Assembly: GCA_035504175.1 (NCBI GenBank)
Contig: DATJSJ010000006.1
Span: 1 to 59,845, forward strand
Reading direction: 5' to 3'
Length of the DNA: 59,845 bases
Origin: DATJSJ01 sp035504175
GTDB taxonomy: Bacteria; Pseudomonadota; Alphaproteobacteria; Acetobacterales; Acetobacteraceae
Shown here: positions 34,370 through 43,342 of the stretch, piece by piece
Layout: the number at the start of each line of letters is the position of its first letter
Position numbering within the stretch: the stretch's first letter is position 1
Notes under the pieces: model-generated
What the model saw: only the letters and a program-made list of their open reading frames with translations
Told to the model about the DNA's origin: nothing
Databases searched by the model: none
Position numbers and translations under genes: made by a program

Positions 34370-35224
34370 TCAACCCGCCTTGCGGCGCCGGCGCACCAGG
34401 CCGAGCGCGCCAAGACCGGCACCGACGAGCAGCATCGATGACGGCTCAGGCGTGGGCACGCCGGGCGTCCCGACATAGATATTCGCCAGCACGCCGCTCA
34501 CGGCAGTGGAATGATCGTCGTAGGTGGTCTCCGCCAACCCGGTCGGATCGAGGCCTTCCCAGCCGACGAACGAGCCGGCGGCGTTGCCGGGGCCCTGCGT
34601 ATTGTCCGGGCTGAACACGGCGTAGATCGGCGTCCCGGCGCCGCCGTTATAGGCCGGATTGTCCCAGGTGGCGGTGAGCGTCACGTCGAAATTGCCGGGA
34701 CTCTCGCAGTATCCGTAGCCCTGCGGCGCGCAGAGCGGATTTCCGGTGTTGCCGCCATAATAGTCGTCGTAGTCGTAGCTGTACAGGTTGGCCGATGTAT
34801 TGCTGCCGCTCGCCGGCACCGGGTTGCCCGTGCCGCCACCGTTTGCCGACCAGATCAGCTGGAACAGCGTGTTTGCGGCGATCGTGTCGCCCGGAATGGT
34901 GCCGGCGGGGATGACCGTGACGCTGCCCTGGTTAATGCCTTGATATGCAGTCAGCGTGATGGTGATGTTGCTGAAGGCGTAAGCCGTGTTGTTGTTGATG
35001 AACAGCGAGGGCGTATCGTAGTCGGTGCCTCCGTTCGTGGCGTTGTTCGTCGCCAGCGGCTGGCCCGGGGCCGGAGCCAGGCAACTTGCGATGGAGGAGC
35101 AGCCGTTGGCGTCGTAGACTCCGTAAATGGTGGAGACGAGCGTGGGGGCTGCGAATGTGGCCGGCGCCCCGAGCAAGGCCGCGGCCGCGAGGGCGGTGCC
35201 CCCGAGAAGGAGATGTCGCGTCAT
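34370..35224 (-). CDS. PEP-CTERM sorting domain protein
   Basis: 284 aa secreted protein. Signal peptide of about 25 residues (MTRHLLLGGTALAAAALLGA, ending TFA-AP). The middle is Asn/Gly/Thr/Tyr-rich without a known enzyme motif; four Cys occur in two pairs. The C terminus is a textbook PEP-CTERM tail: TPEPSS, a hydrophobic helix (MLLVGAGLGALGLV) and RRRRK. Such proteins are cut and anchored or released by an exosortase, usually with exopolysaccharide production; no exosortase is in the window. Its DNA is visibly less GC-rich than its neighbours. GGAGG precedes the ATG. Confidence 0.9.
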   Translation of the reverse strand: MTRHLLLGGTALAAAALLGAPATFAAPTLVSTIYGVYDANGCSSIASCLAPAPGQPLATNNATNGGTDYDTPSLFINNNTAYAFSNITITLTAYQGINQGSVTVIPAGTIPGDTIAANTLFQLIWSANGGGTGNPVPASGSNTSANLYSYDYDDYYGGNTGNPLCAPQGYGYCESPGNFDVTLTATWDNPAYNGGAGTPIYAVFSPDNTQGPGNAAGSFVGWEGLDPTGLAETTYDDHSTAVSGVLANIYVGTPGVPTPEPSSMLLVGAGLGALGLVRRRRKAG

Positions 35225-35506
35225 TCGGAATCGTGCCTCCGTTTCGAGCGCGTGCTTGCGCCGGTCCCGGCCTATGCATTTTCCGGACCATCCCCGTATG
35301 TAACGCGATTGATACAAAGCATTTCCGCAAATACCGCGCACTGGCGCGCCGAGATCATTGTTACAACGCAACTTGAATCATTACGGTCTCGTCGGGGCGT
35401 AAGGTATCCCGACGGCGCCGACCCGAGCGGGCGTTCCGCCTGCCAGGGTTCCGGTGGGCGATCGCCCGTTCTAGGCTCACCACCAGCCGTTTCGCCGGGG
35501 TAGCTC
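35225..35506. other. AT-richer divergent promoter region, 282 bp
   Basis: Lies between the PEP-CTERM gene (minus) and the oxygenase gene (plus). About 35280-35400 is clearly less GC-rich than the rest of the window and should hold both promoters. A plus-strand TTGTTA (35358) with ATTACG 16 bp later is a weak candidate. GGCGCGCC is a palindrome here. No gene is seen. Confidence 0.4.
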
Positions 35507-36136
35507 ATGTCGGATTTGCGCGGCGCACGATTCAGCAACCTGTTCGCCAGCCCGATGATCGTCCATGTCTGGGAGGACGGCGCGGCGCTGAATGCCGAAC
35601 TCACCGAACGCATCCTGGAGCACCGGCAGGCGAACCCGGGCGCCCGCAAAACCAATATCGGCGGCTGGCACTCGGACAGCGGGCAACTCGAGTTCTGCGG
35701 CGCGGCCGGCCGCACCCTGACCCGCCACATGTACGAGCTCGCCGACGAGGCGACGCGGCGCGTGCTGACGGAGTTCGGGCAGCCGATGCGGCCGATGCGC
35801 TGGACGCTGCATGCCTGGGCGAACGTCAACGAGGAGGGCGATTTCAACCGGGTGCACACCCATCCCGGGTCGACCTGGTCCGGCACGTATTACGTCGACC
35901 CCGGCGATCCGCCGGCGGATCAGGCGCAGGGAACGCCGATCGCCTTCTTCGATCCCTGCCAGGGCCGCGCCAACACCTTCCTGCATCCGCAAGTTCCCAA
36001 TTTCATCACCCTGCGGCCGGAGCCGGGATTGATGGTGTTGTTCCCGAGCTACCTTCCGCACATGGTCTACGCGCATCACGGCGGTCGCCCGCGGATCTCG
36101 ATCGCATTCAATCTCCGGCGCGAGCCGTTTCCATGA
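35507..36136 (+). CDS. Putative 2OG-Fe(II) oxygenase (TIGR02466-like)
   Basis: 209 aa double-stranded beta-helix protein. Iron-binding candidates are the His in NRVHTHPGSTWSGTYYVD with an Asp soon after, and the second His in FPSYLPHMVYAHHGG; the 2-oxoglutarate-binding Arg is likely in RPRISIAFNLR. An N-terminal WHSD segment matches the family. The substrate is unknown. Its stop overlaps the start of the TPR-sulfotransferase by 4 bp (ATGA), so the two likely modify the same molecule. Confidence 0.85.
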   Translation: MSDLRGARFSNLFASPMIVHVWEDGAALNAELTERILEHRQANPGARKTNIGGWHSDSGQLEFCGAAGRTLTRHMYELADEATRRVLTEFGQPMRPMRWTLHAWANVNEEGDFNRVHTHPGSTWSGTYYVDPGDPPADQAQGTPIAFFDPCQGRANTFLHPQVPNFITLRPEPGLMVLFPSYLPHMVYAHHGGRPRISIAFNLRREPFP

Positions 36137-38004
36137 ACCCGGGCGAGGACCGGTTCAGCGCGGCGCTGGCGCTGCACGAGACCGGCGCCCTGGAGCAGGC
36201 GGAGGCGCTCTATCGCGCCGCCGCGCTCGCCGGACATCCCGCTGCCGCCGCGAACCTCGCCGTGCTCTGCCTGCAGCAGACGCGTGCACAGGATGCCGTG
36301 CACTGGGCGCAGCAGGCCATCGCGGCCGCGCCGGCTTCGGCGGAGAGACGTTCCCTCCTCGCAACGGCTCTGCAGGCGAGCGGTCGGGCGGACGCGGCGA
36401 TCGAGGTCTATGAGGAGGCGCTGGGGCTCGAGCCCGAACTCACCGAAGCGCATTACGGCCTGGCCTGCGCGCTGCGGGCACTCGGGCGTCACGACGAGGC
36501 GCTTGCCTGCTATCGGCGCGCGCTGGCGATCGACCCGGACTACGCCGAGGCGGAGTGCATGATGGCCGATCTGCTGGCCACGCTCGGAAAGTTCGATGCC
36601 GCCGCCGAGGCCTGTCGCCGCGCGCTGGACATCGATCCGACCTATCACGATGCGCGGCTCGGCCTTGCCGAGGCACTGCGGAAAAGCGGTTCGGCCCCGG
36701 CGGCGGAGGCCGAGTACCGTGCGGTGCTGGAAGCGAGTCCCGATGCCGCGGAGGCGCTTGCCGGACTGGCGAAGCTCCTGCTGGCCCAGGACCGGCACGA
36801 CGAAGCTCTGGCCCTGCTCCGCGAGGCGGTCTCCCGCAATCCGGACGATCCGGAGGCGCATCGCCGCTACGGGCTGGCGCTGGCCGAAGCCGGTGACCTC
36901 GATGCGGCCGCAGGCGCGCTGGACGCGGCGATCGCGCTGCGACCGAGCCCGGCCATCCTTCGCGAGCGCGCCACCATCCGGCCGACACGGGCGGACGATC
37001 CCTGCCTCGCGATCATGCGATCCCTGGCGGCGGGCGCGGATGCACTCACGGACGCGGACCAGGTTCAGCTCCATTTCGCGCTCGGCCGGGCGCTTGCGGA
37101 TGCCGGCGACCCGGCCGCTGGCTTCGATCATCTCCGGACCGGCAACGCGCTGCATCGCAGCCTGATCCGCTACGACGAGACCGGGACGCTCCGGCTGCTC
37201 GACCAGATCAGGCAATCGTTTCCCGCCGCGCTGATGCAGGCGCGGTCAGGCGCCGGCGTTCACTCAGCGGTTCCGGTCTTCATCGTCGGCATGCCGCGCT
37301 CGGGCTCCACGCTGGTCGAGCAGATCCTGGCGAGCCATCCCGCCGTCTTCGGCGCCGGCGAGATTCCCGCTTTCGGTGATGCCGTCCATGCACTCGGCTG
37401 CGACCTGCCGTATCCCGAGCTGGCGGCCGACCTGGACCTCGCCGATCTGCAGCGGCTGGGCCGCGACTATCTGGCGCGGATCGGCGCCGAACGCCGTTCC
37501 GTCGCCCGCATCACCGACAAGATGCTGGCGAACGCGCTGTTCGTCGGCCTCATCCACCTGGCACTGCCGCAGGCGCGCATCCTGCACGTCTGCCGCGATC
37601 CGGTCGACACCTGCCTCTCCTGCTTCGCCGAGCTGTTCACCCCGGATCAGCCCTTTGCCTACGACCTCGGCGAGCTCGGGCGCTTCCATCGTGTGCACGC
37701 CCAGCTCATGGCGCATTGGCGCGCCGTGCTGCCGGACGAGATCGTGCTGACCATTCGCTACGAAGCGCTCATCGCGGACTTCGACGCGGTGGTGCACGGC
37801 CTGTTGCGGCATTGCGGCCTGGCCTGGGATGATCGGGTGCGTCGCTTCCACGACACGCGCCGCGCGGTTCGCACGGCAAGCCTGGCGCAGGTCCGGCGGC
37901 CGATCGATCAGACTGCGCGCGGCCGGTGGCGCCCGGACGACGCGACGCTGCGCCCGCTGCTGGAGGCGCTTGCGGAGCCGGACAGGACGTTGCGGACCGA
38001 ATAG
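36133..38004 (+). CDS. TPR-repeat protein with C-terminal sulfotransferase domain
   Basis: 623 aa. The first ~280 residues are tetratricopeptide repeats (for example LGRHDEALACYRRALAIDPDYAEAE and following units). From about residue 378 a sulfotransferase domain starts: the PAPS 5'-phosphosulfate loop FIVGMPRSGSTLVEQIL, then ASHPAVFGAGE, ITDKMLANALFVG and the 3'-phosphate motif HVCRDPVDTCLSCF. TPR-sulfotransferases transfer sulfate to proteins or glycans, with the TPR part recruiting the target. It is coupled to the oxygenase gene and neighbours a secreted PEP-CTERM protein, a plausible but unproven target. Confidence 0.9.
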   Translation: MNPGEDRFSAALALHETGALEQAEALYRAAALAGHPAAAANLAVLCLQQTRAQDAVHWAQQAIAAAPASAERRSLLATALQASGRADAAIEVYEEALGLEPELTEAHYGLACALRALGRHDEALACYRRALAIDPDYAEAECMMADLLATLGKFDAAAEACRRALDIDPTYHDARLGLAEALRKSGSAPAAEAEYRAVLEASPDAAEALAGLAKLLLAQDRHDEALALLREAVSRNPDDPEAHRRYGLALAEAGDLDAAAGALDAAIALRPSPAILRERATIRPTRADDPCLAIMRSLAAGADALTDADQVQLHFALGRALADAGDPAAGFDHLRTGNALHRSLIRYDETGTLRLLDQIRQSFPAALMQARSGAGVHSAVPVFIVGMPRSGSTLVEQILASHPAVFGAGEIPAFGDAVHALGCDLPYPELAADLDLADLQRLGRDYLARIGAERRSVARITDKMLANALFVGLIHLALPQARILHVCRDPVDTCLSCFAELFTPDQPFAYDLGELGRFHRVHAQLMAHWRAVLPDEIVLTIRYEALIADFDAVVHGLLRHCGLAWDDRVRRFHDTRRAVRTASLAQVRRPIDQTARGRWRPDDATLRPLLEALAEPDRTLRTE

Positions 38005-38019
38005 GCGAGCGCGGCACTC

Positions 38020-38119
38020 AGCCTGACCGGCTCGCGCGGCCGGCGGGTGCCGATCCTGCACCAGCGCTCAACCGCGGTGCGATCGGCCGCCACCCGCAAC
38101 CGGCCACGCCGGTCAGGCT
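38020..38119. repeat. Spaced 11-bp inverted repeat between convergent genes
   Basis: AGCCTGACCGG (38020-38030) and CCGGTCAGGCT (38109-38119) are perfect complements 78 bp apart, nearly bracketing the gap between the sulfotransferase and corC genes. The right arm touches the corC stop. It may form a long-range transcript stem for bidirectional termination. Confidence 0.5.
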
Positions 38120-39012
38120 CAGTCTGCCGCCTCCTGTGTCGCGATCGGACGCCGCGCGCGGATGCGCCGGATGCGCCGCGCATCCGCCTCCAGGATGCGG
38201 AACTCCAGCCCCGAGGGATGGCTGATCACCTCGCCACGCGCCGGCACGCGCCCGGCGAGCGTGAACACCAGCCCGCCGATCGTGTCGATGTCGGCGCCGC
38301 GCTCATCATCGGTCAGCACCGGGCCGAACCGCGCCTCGAACTCGTCGATCGGCAGCCGCGCATCGAGATCGAGTGTGCCGTCGGCGCGCTCGACCACGTG
38401 CGGCGTCGGCGCCTCGTCATGCTCGTCGGCGATCGGTCCGACGATCGTTTCCACCAGATCCTCGATCGTCACCAGCCCGTCGATGCCGCCATACTCGTCG
38501 ACCACCAGCGCCAGATGCATGCGCGCCTGGCGCATCTGCAGCAGCAGGTCGAGCACGGGAATCTGCGGCGCCACCATCAGCGGCCGGCGCAGCACGCTCT
38601 CGAGGTTGAACGCCTCCGGCCGGCCGACATAGGCGAACACGTCCTTGATGTGCACCATGCCGACGATGTCGTCGAGCTGCTCGCGAAACACCGGCAGCCG
38701 GGAATGGCCTTCGCGGCGGATCTGGTCCAGCGCCTGCTCCAGCGTCACGTCGACGCGCATCGCGACGATGTCGGCGCGCGGCACCATCACGTCATCCGCC
38801 GTCGTGCCGCGCAGCCGCAGCACGTTGGCGATCAGCAGCCGCTCCTGCCGGTCGAGCTCCGGCAGCACGCCCGGAAGCTGCGGCGCCTCGGCCGCCTCCT
38901 GCACCAGCTCGGCAATCGCGCCGCGCACGCTGTGCTCCGGATGGCGGCGCCACAATCCGCGCAGCCGGTCGAGCAGGCCGGGCCGCACCCCGTTGCGCGC
39001 CGGCCCGCTCAT
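38119..39012 (-). CDS. corC: Hemolysin/CorC family CBS-domain transporter-associated protein
   Basis: 297 aa. A short N-terminal stretch is followed by DVMVPRADIVAMRVD, then two CBS domains (SRLPVFREQLDDIVGMVHIKDV; MHLALVVDEYGGIDGLVTIEDL) and the C-terminal CorC/HlyC domain (DARLPIDEFEARFG to FRILEADARRI). CorC homologues link to Mg/Co efflux. It has no transmembrane part. It ends the conserved miaB-phoH-ybeY-corC order; lnt would usually follow but is absent here. The ATG at 39045 is an alternative start. Confidence 0.9.
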   Translation of the reverse strand: MSGPARNGVRPGLLDRLRGLWRRHPEHSVRGAIAELVQEAAEAPQLPGVLPELDRQERLLIANVLRLRGTTADDVMVPRADIVAMRVDVTLEQALDQIRREGHSRLPVFREQLDDIVGMVHIKDVFAYVGRPEAFNLESVLRRPLMVAPQIPVLDLLLQMRQARMHLALVVDEYGGIDGLVTIEDLVETIVGPIADEHDEAPTPHVVERADGTLDLDARLPIDEFEARFGPVLTDDERGADIDTIGGLVFTLAGRVPARGEVISHPSGLEFRILEADARRIRRIRARRPIATQEAAD

Positions 39013-39133
39013 GCCGGCCGCCGCAAACCCGGACCCGCCAGGCATCGAGCCGGCGCCGATACGCTACTCGCTTCGCGCGCGGCGGCCCGACCGGCCCCGC
39101 GCGCAATGCCGTCGATCCTTCGGCTCGACGGCA

Positions 39134-39631
39134 TCATGGCCGCGGCTTCCACGGATTGGGCACGCCCAGCCGGCGCAGGATGCGTGCCTCCGCCATCTCC
39201 ATGCGCCGCGCCTCGCCCGGATGATGGTGGTCCGCCCCACCCAGATGCAGGCAGCCATGCACGACGAGATGCGCCAGATGGTGCGCCGCCGGACGCCGCG
39301 CCGCCCGCGCTTCGCGCCGCACCACGCCCAGCGCCAGCACGATCTCGCCCGCACCCTCGGAGGCGTCGAAGCTCAGCACGTTGGTGGGCTTGTTGCGCCC
39401 GCGATGCCGCGCATTCAGCCGCCGCACCAGCAGGTCGGAGGCCAGCATCACGGTCCGCGCGCCGCCTGCCGCCCCGGCGGCACGACGCACCACCCGCTCG
39501 GCCCCCGGCACGGAGCGGCGCCAGCCCGGGTCGGCGATGACGATCTCCGGCCCGCTCACCCGGATCCCCGCAGCGGATGCGCGCCCGGCGGCGCCATCCG
39601 CGGCGGGGCCGCGACTACTGCCCGGGTCCAT
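39134..39631 (-). CDS. ybeY: Endoribonuclease YbeY
   Basis: 165 aa. The single-strand-specific metallo-endoribonuclease motif reads HGCLHLGGADH near residue 130, giving the three zinc His. NKPTNVLSFD is the other family landmark. YbeY acts in 16S rRNA 3' maturation and ribosome quality control. The ATG at 39631 has AGGG at proper distance and overlaps the phoH end by 17 bp. The frame extends further upstream inside phoH but that part is a shadow. Confidence 0.92.
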   Translation of the reverse strand: MDPGSSRGPAADGAAGRASAAGIRVSGPEIVIADPGWRRSVPGAERVVRRAAGAAGGARTVMLASDLLVRRLNARHRGRNKPTNVLSFDASEGAGEIVLALGVVRREARAARRPAAHHLAHLVVHGCLHLGGADHHHPGEARRMEMAEARILRRLGVPNPWKPRP

Positions 39632-40691
39632 TGTCATCCCTGGCGGCACGGCTGCGTGCCGCGCCGGCCTGCCCGTCCGCCGCGGCCTCGCGCCGCGCCA
39701 CGTCCCGCTGGTCATAGGCCTCGACGATCCGCGCCACCAGCGGGTGGCGCACCACGTCGCGCTTGTCGAACCGCGCGACGCCGATGCCCGCGACGCCCTC
39801 CAGCGTGTCGAGCGCATCGCGCAGCCCGGAGCGCGTGCCGGCCGGCAGATCCACCTGACTGGGATCGCCCGTCACCACCATCCGCGTCCCCTCGCCCATG
39901 CGGGTCAGGAACATCTTCATCTGCACCGGCGTCGTGTTCTGCGCCTCGTCCAGGATGACATAGGCGTGCGCGAGTGTCCGGCCGCGCATGAAGGCGAGCG
40001 GCGCCACCTCGATCTCGCCGGTGCCGATGCGGCGGATCACCTGCTCCGCCGGCATCATGTCGTGCAGCGCGTCGTAAAGCGGCCGCAGATAGGGATCGAC
40101 CTTCTCCTTCATGTCGCCCGGCAGGAAGCCGAGCCGCTCGCCCGCCTCCACCGCCGGGCGGGACAATACGATGCGGTCCACCCGATTCGCCTGCAGCATG
40201 GCGACCGCCTGCGCCACCGCCAGATAGGTCTTGCCGGTGCCGGCCGGGCCGAGGGCGAACACCATTTCCTCGCGCGCCAGCATTTCCATGTAGGCGGCCT
40301 GCCCCGGCGAGCGCGGCCCGACCGCGCCGCGGCGGGTCTGGATCGACGGCAGGTCGGAGAGCGGCAGGCGCGGGTCGGCGTCATCCATCTTGGCCGAGAG
40401 CCGGATCGCCGCGTCGACGTCGCCGCCGGTGATACCCTGCCCCCGCTCCAGCCGCTGCCACAACCCCGTGAGCGCGGCCTGCGCCGCCTCCACCCGCTCC
40501 GGGCTGCCGGCGATCGCCACCCGGTTGCCGCGACAGGAGAGTCGCACCCCGAGCCCTCGCTCCATCCGCACCAGGTGCCGGTCGTGATCGCCGAGCAACA
40601 GCGGCAGCAGGGCATTGTCGTCGAATTGCAAGGTGACGGATTTGCTGGAAGCCGATGCCCCGGCGGCGGCGGCGGCGGAGATATGGGTCAA
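39615..40691 (-). CDS. phoH: PhoH-like ATPase
   Basis: 358 aa. Walker A FALGPAGTGKTYLA near residue 150, Walker B YVILDEAQNTTPVQMKMFLTR, and VVTGDPSQVDLP complete the PhoH/SF1-helicase-like core. N-terminal KH-like segment of about 110 residues. The most likely start is the TTG at 40691: GAGGAG lies about 10 bp upstream, and it overlaps the miaB stop as TTGA, the usual coupling in this cluster. No ATG or GTG closer to the conserved part fits. Probably acts with YbeY in RNA metabolism. Confidence 0.9.
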   Translation of the reverse strand: MTHISAAAAAGASASSKSVTLQFDDNALLPLLLGDHDRHLVRMERGLGVRLSCRGNRVAIAGSPERVEAAQAALTGLWQRLERGQGITGGDVDAAIRLSAKMDDADPRLPLSDLPSIQTRRGAVGPRSPGQAAYMEMLAREEMVFALGPAGTGKTYLAVAQAVAMLQANRVDRIVLSRPAVEAGERLGFLPGDMKEKVDPYLRPLYDALHDMMPAEQVIRRIGTGEIEVAPLAFMRGRTLAHAYVILDEAQNTTPVQMKMFLTRMGEGTRMVVTGDPSQVDLPAGTRSGLRDALDTLEGVAGIGVARFDKRDVVRHPLVARIVEAYDQRDVARREAAADGQAGAARSRAARDDNGPGQ

Positions 40692-42076
40692 GCGCGGGCT
40701 CGCTCCTCTACGAGGGTTGCCGACAGTGAATTGGGGTGTGCGGCGACGATCTTCACCGGCCGCTCGGTGCCGATCAGGCTGGCCGGCCCGCTGGCATGGA
40801 CCGGCTGCAGATAGGGGGATCGCCCGGCGATCTGGCCGGGATGCCGGCCGGGCCCGGTGAACAGCACCGGCAGGGTCAGCCCGGCGCAGGCGCGGTTGAA
40901 TGCCGCCTGGCTCTCGCGCAGCAGCGCCTGCAGCGCCTGCAGCCGCGCACCTTTCTCGGCTTCCGGCACCTGCTCTGGGGCGGCGGCGGCGGGCGTGCCG
41001 GGACGCGGCGAATACTTGAAGCTGAAGGCCTGGGCAAAGCCGATCTCCCGCGCGAGCGCCAGGGTGGCGTCGAAATCCGCCGGGGTCTCGCCCGGATGGC
41101 CGACGATGAAATCGGTCGAAAGCGCCAGATCGGGCCGCGCCGCGCGCAGCCGCTCGATCAGCCGGCGGTAGTCGTCGACGCTGTGCCGCCGGTTCATCGC
41201 CGCCAGCACCCGGTCCGACCCGGACTGCACCGGCAGGTGCAGGAACGGCATCAACGTCGGCACCTCGGCATGGGCGGCGATCAGTGCCGCGTCCATGTCG
41301 CGCGGGTGCGAGGTGGTGTAGCGCAGCCGCAGCAGCTCGGGGATTTCCGCCAGTGCCCGGATCAGCCGCCCGAGTCCCCAGCTCCCGCCGCCGGCGGGCG
41401 CCGCGCCGTGCCAGGCGTTCACGTTCTGCCCGAGCAGGGTGATCTCGCGCACGCCGCCGGCGACGAGCTGCCGTGCCTCCGCCAGGATGGCGGCGGCCGG
41501 ACGGCTCTGCTCGGCGCCGCGCGTGTAGGGCACGACGCAGAAGGCGCAGAACTTGTCGCAGCCCTCCTGCACGGTCAGGAAGGCGGTGGGACCGCGGCGG
41601 CCGGGCACGGGCAGGGCGTCGAACTTGTCCTCGGGCGGGAACTCGGTCTCGATCGCGCCGCCAGCGCCGGCCGGCATCGCCCAGGCGCGGTCCAGCAGGC
41701 CGGGCAGGCGGTGATAGGATTGCGGCCCGACCACGACATCGACGTTCGGCGCGCGGGCGACGATCTCCGCGCCCTCCGCCTGGGCGACGCAGCCGGCGAC
41801 CGCGACCAGCATCCGCCCGCCTTCGGCCGCCCGCGCCTGCTGCAGCAGGCGCAACCGGCCGAGCTCGGAATAGACCTTCTCCGCCGCGTGCTCGCGGATG
41901 TGGCAGGTGTTGAGGACGACGAGGTCCGCCTCGTCTGCCGCCTCGGCCGCCGCATAGCCCGCCTGCGCCAGCAGGTCCGCCATGCGGCCGCTGTCGTAGA
42001 CGTTCATCTGGCAGCCATAGGTGACGATGTGCACGCGTCGGGGCGAGAGGCCGCGGGCCATACCATCCGACGTCAT
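40688..42076 (-). CDS. miaB: tRNA-2-methylthio-N6-dimethylallyladenosine synthase
   Basis: 462 aa, family length. N-terminal UPF0004 domain with three cluster Cys (YGCQMN, NTCHIRE, AGCVAQ), then the radical-SAM motif GCDKFCAFCVVPYTRG (CxxxCxxC), TLLGQNVNAW, LHLPVQSGSD and DFIVGHPGET. A C-terminal TRAM domain follows. It adds 2-methylthio to A37 of tRNAs. Starts at 42139, 42076 and 42061 are all possible, none with a strong ribosome-binding site. Confidence 0.95.
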   Translation of the reverse strand: MTSDGMARGLSPRRVHIVTYGCQMNVYDSGRMADLLAQAGYAAAEAADEADLVVLNTCHIREHAAEKVYSELGRLRLLQQARAAEGGRMLVAVAGCVAQAEGAEIVARAPNVDVVVGPQSYHRLPGLLDRAWAMPAGAGGAIETEFPPEDKFDALPVPGRRGPTAFLTVQEGCDKFCAFCVVPYTRGAEQSRPAAAILAEARQLVAGGVREITLLGQNVNAWHGAAPAGGGSWGLGRLIRALAEIPELLRLRYTTSHPRDMDAALIAAHAEVPTLMPFLHLPVQSGSDRVLAAMNRRHSVDDYRRLIERLRAARPDLALSTDFIVGHPGETPADFDATLALAREIGFAQAFSFKYSPRPGTPAAAAPEQVPEAEKGARLQALQALLRESQAAFNRACAGLTLPVLFTGPGRHPGQIAGRSPYLQPVHASGPASLIGTERPVKIVAAHPNSLSATLVEERARA

Positions 42077-42277
42077 TGCCGGGCCCGGCCCGGCCGGGCT
42101 CGCCGGACCACGGGATCGCACGCAACGTCGCGGCGCCATGCGGGCGGCCGCCGGTAGGGAATCATGCGCAAGGGCGCGGCGCAGCCTCCAACCAGCCCGA
42201 ATATGGGCGGGGCGAGTGTCGCAGCAGGGCGGGTGGGCGTGTCAAGCGAAGACCATATGTCCGGTGCGGATGGATGG

Positions 42278-43228
42278 TCAGGCAAAGAGCGGCGATTCGG
42301 CATCACCGGGAATCGCCCCGTCCGGCACCGGCGCGGCAAGCGGCCGGGCCGGCCGGTTCTGCCGCAGCGTCGAAGCGCCATCGGCCACCGCCGTCCAAGC
42401 CGCCTGGGCGAGCGCCTTGCGGGAGGCGAAGGCGGCCGGCTCCAGCGGCGCGTGCAGCAGCACCGTCGCGCGCATGCCGCCGAACTGGGCCAGTCGCCAG
42501 GCATGGCTGGCCAGATCCATGTCGCCGTACCAGGCAAAGATGGGCCGCGTCGCCCGTCCCGCCGGCAGCCCGGCCAGGCGGTCGTAGACCAGCGACACCG
42601 GCTGGATCAGCGGCGGGTCCTCGCCCTCGGCGACCGCGAAGAACGAGCTGCGGAACGGCAGCACCCGGCAACCGTCGGAGCTGGTGCCCTCGGGGAACAG
42701 GATCAGATTATCGCCATCGGCCAGGCGGCGGGCCATGTCGTCGCGTTCGCGCGCCGTGTTGCTGGCACGGCGGCTGACGAAGACGGTGCGGCCGAGCCGG
42801 GCGATGGTGCGCACCACCGGCCATTCCGCGACGTCGTCCTTGGAGACGAAGCAGGCCTGCAGCCGCGCGCCCAGCACCGGTATGTCCAGCCAGGAGGAAT
42901 GGTTCGACACGAACACCACCGGCCGGCCGCCGGGCGGCCGCTCCGGCACGCCGATGACCCGCACCGACATGCCGAGCAGCCGGCAGAACACCTGCCAGTA
43001 GAAGCGCGCGAATCGCACCTTGGCCGGACCGGGGACCGCGAGCAGCACCGCCTGGAGCGGCACCGCGATCGCGGTCCAGAGCAGCAGCAGCAGCATCCGG
43101 CGGATCGCCCGCAGCCGCCGGCGCACCCGCCGTTCGGGCAGCAGCGGCCGGCCCTCGCCGGTCCCGCGCGGCAGCGGGACGAGACGCATCGCGGCGAGTC
43201 GTCGCAGCCGACGGGGGGAATCCTGCAT
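42278..43228 (-). CDS. plsC: 1-acyl-sn-glycerol-3-phosphate acyltransferase
   Basis: 316 aa. One N-terminal membrane helix (MLLLLLWTAIAVPLQAVLLA) then acyltransferase motif I NHSSWLD (His-x4-Asp), motif II around FVSRRASNTARERD and motif III LFPEGTSSDG. It acylates lysophosphatidic acid to phosphatidic acid. A basic N-terminal 45 residues may be partly untranslated (ATG 43189 is an alternative). About 200 bp separate it from the miaB start. Confidence 0.9.
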   Translation of the reverse strand: MQDSPRRLRRLAAMRLVPLPRGTGEGRPLLPERRVRRRLRAIRRMLLLLLWTAIAVPLQAVLLAVPGPAKVRFARFYWQVFCRLLGMSVRVIGVPERPPGGRPVVFVSNHSSWLDIPVLGARLQACFVSKDDVAEWPVVRTIARLGRTVFVSRRASNTARERDDMARRLADGDNLILFPEGTSSDGCRVLPFRSSFFAVAEGEDPPLIQPVSLVYDRLAGLPAGRATRPIFAWYGDMDLASHAWRLAQFGGMRATVLLHAPLEPAAFASRKALAQAAWTAVADGASTLRQNRPARPLAAPVPDGAIPGDAESPLFA

Positions 43229-43342
43229 GGCGTGACGGCATAGCGGCTGGTCGGCGACGGGACAATGACGACCCCATGACCGTTGCGCGACCCTGCCGCC
43301 TCCGCCAGCCTGTTACGGATGCCGGCCAACCCTTCCGCCGGG

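Noticed and set aside
39615..42125. A single 836-codon minus-strand open frame covering phoH and most of miaB
   Set aside because: Only its last 358 codons are PhoH. The upstream part is Arg/Ala/Gly-rich with no domain, and miaB in another frame has full radical-SAM motifs over the same DNA.
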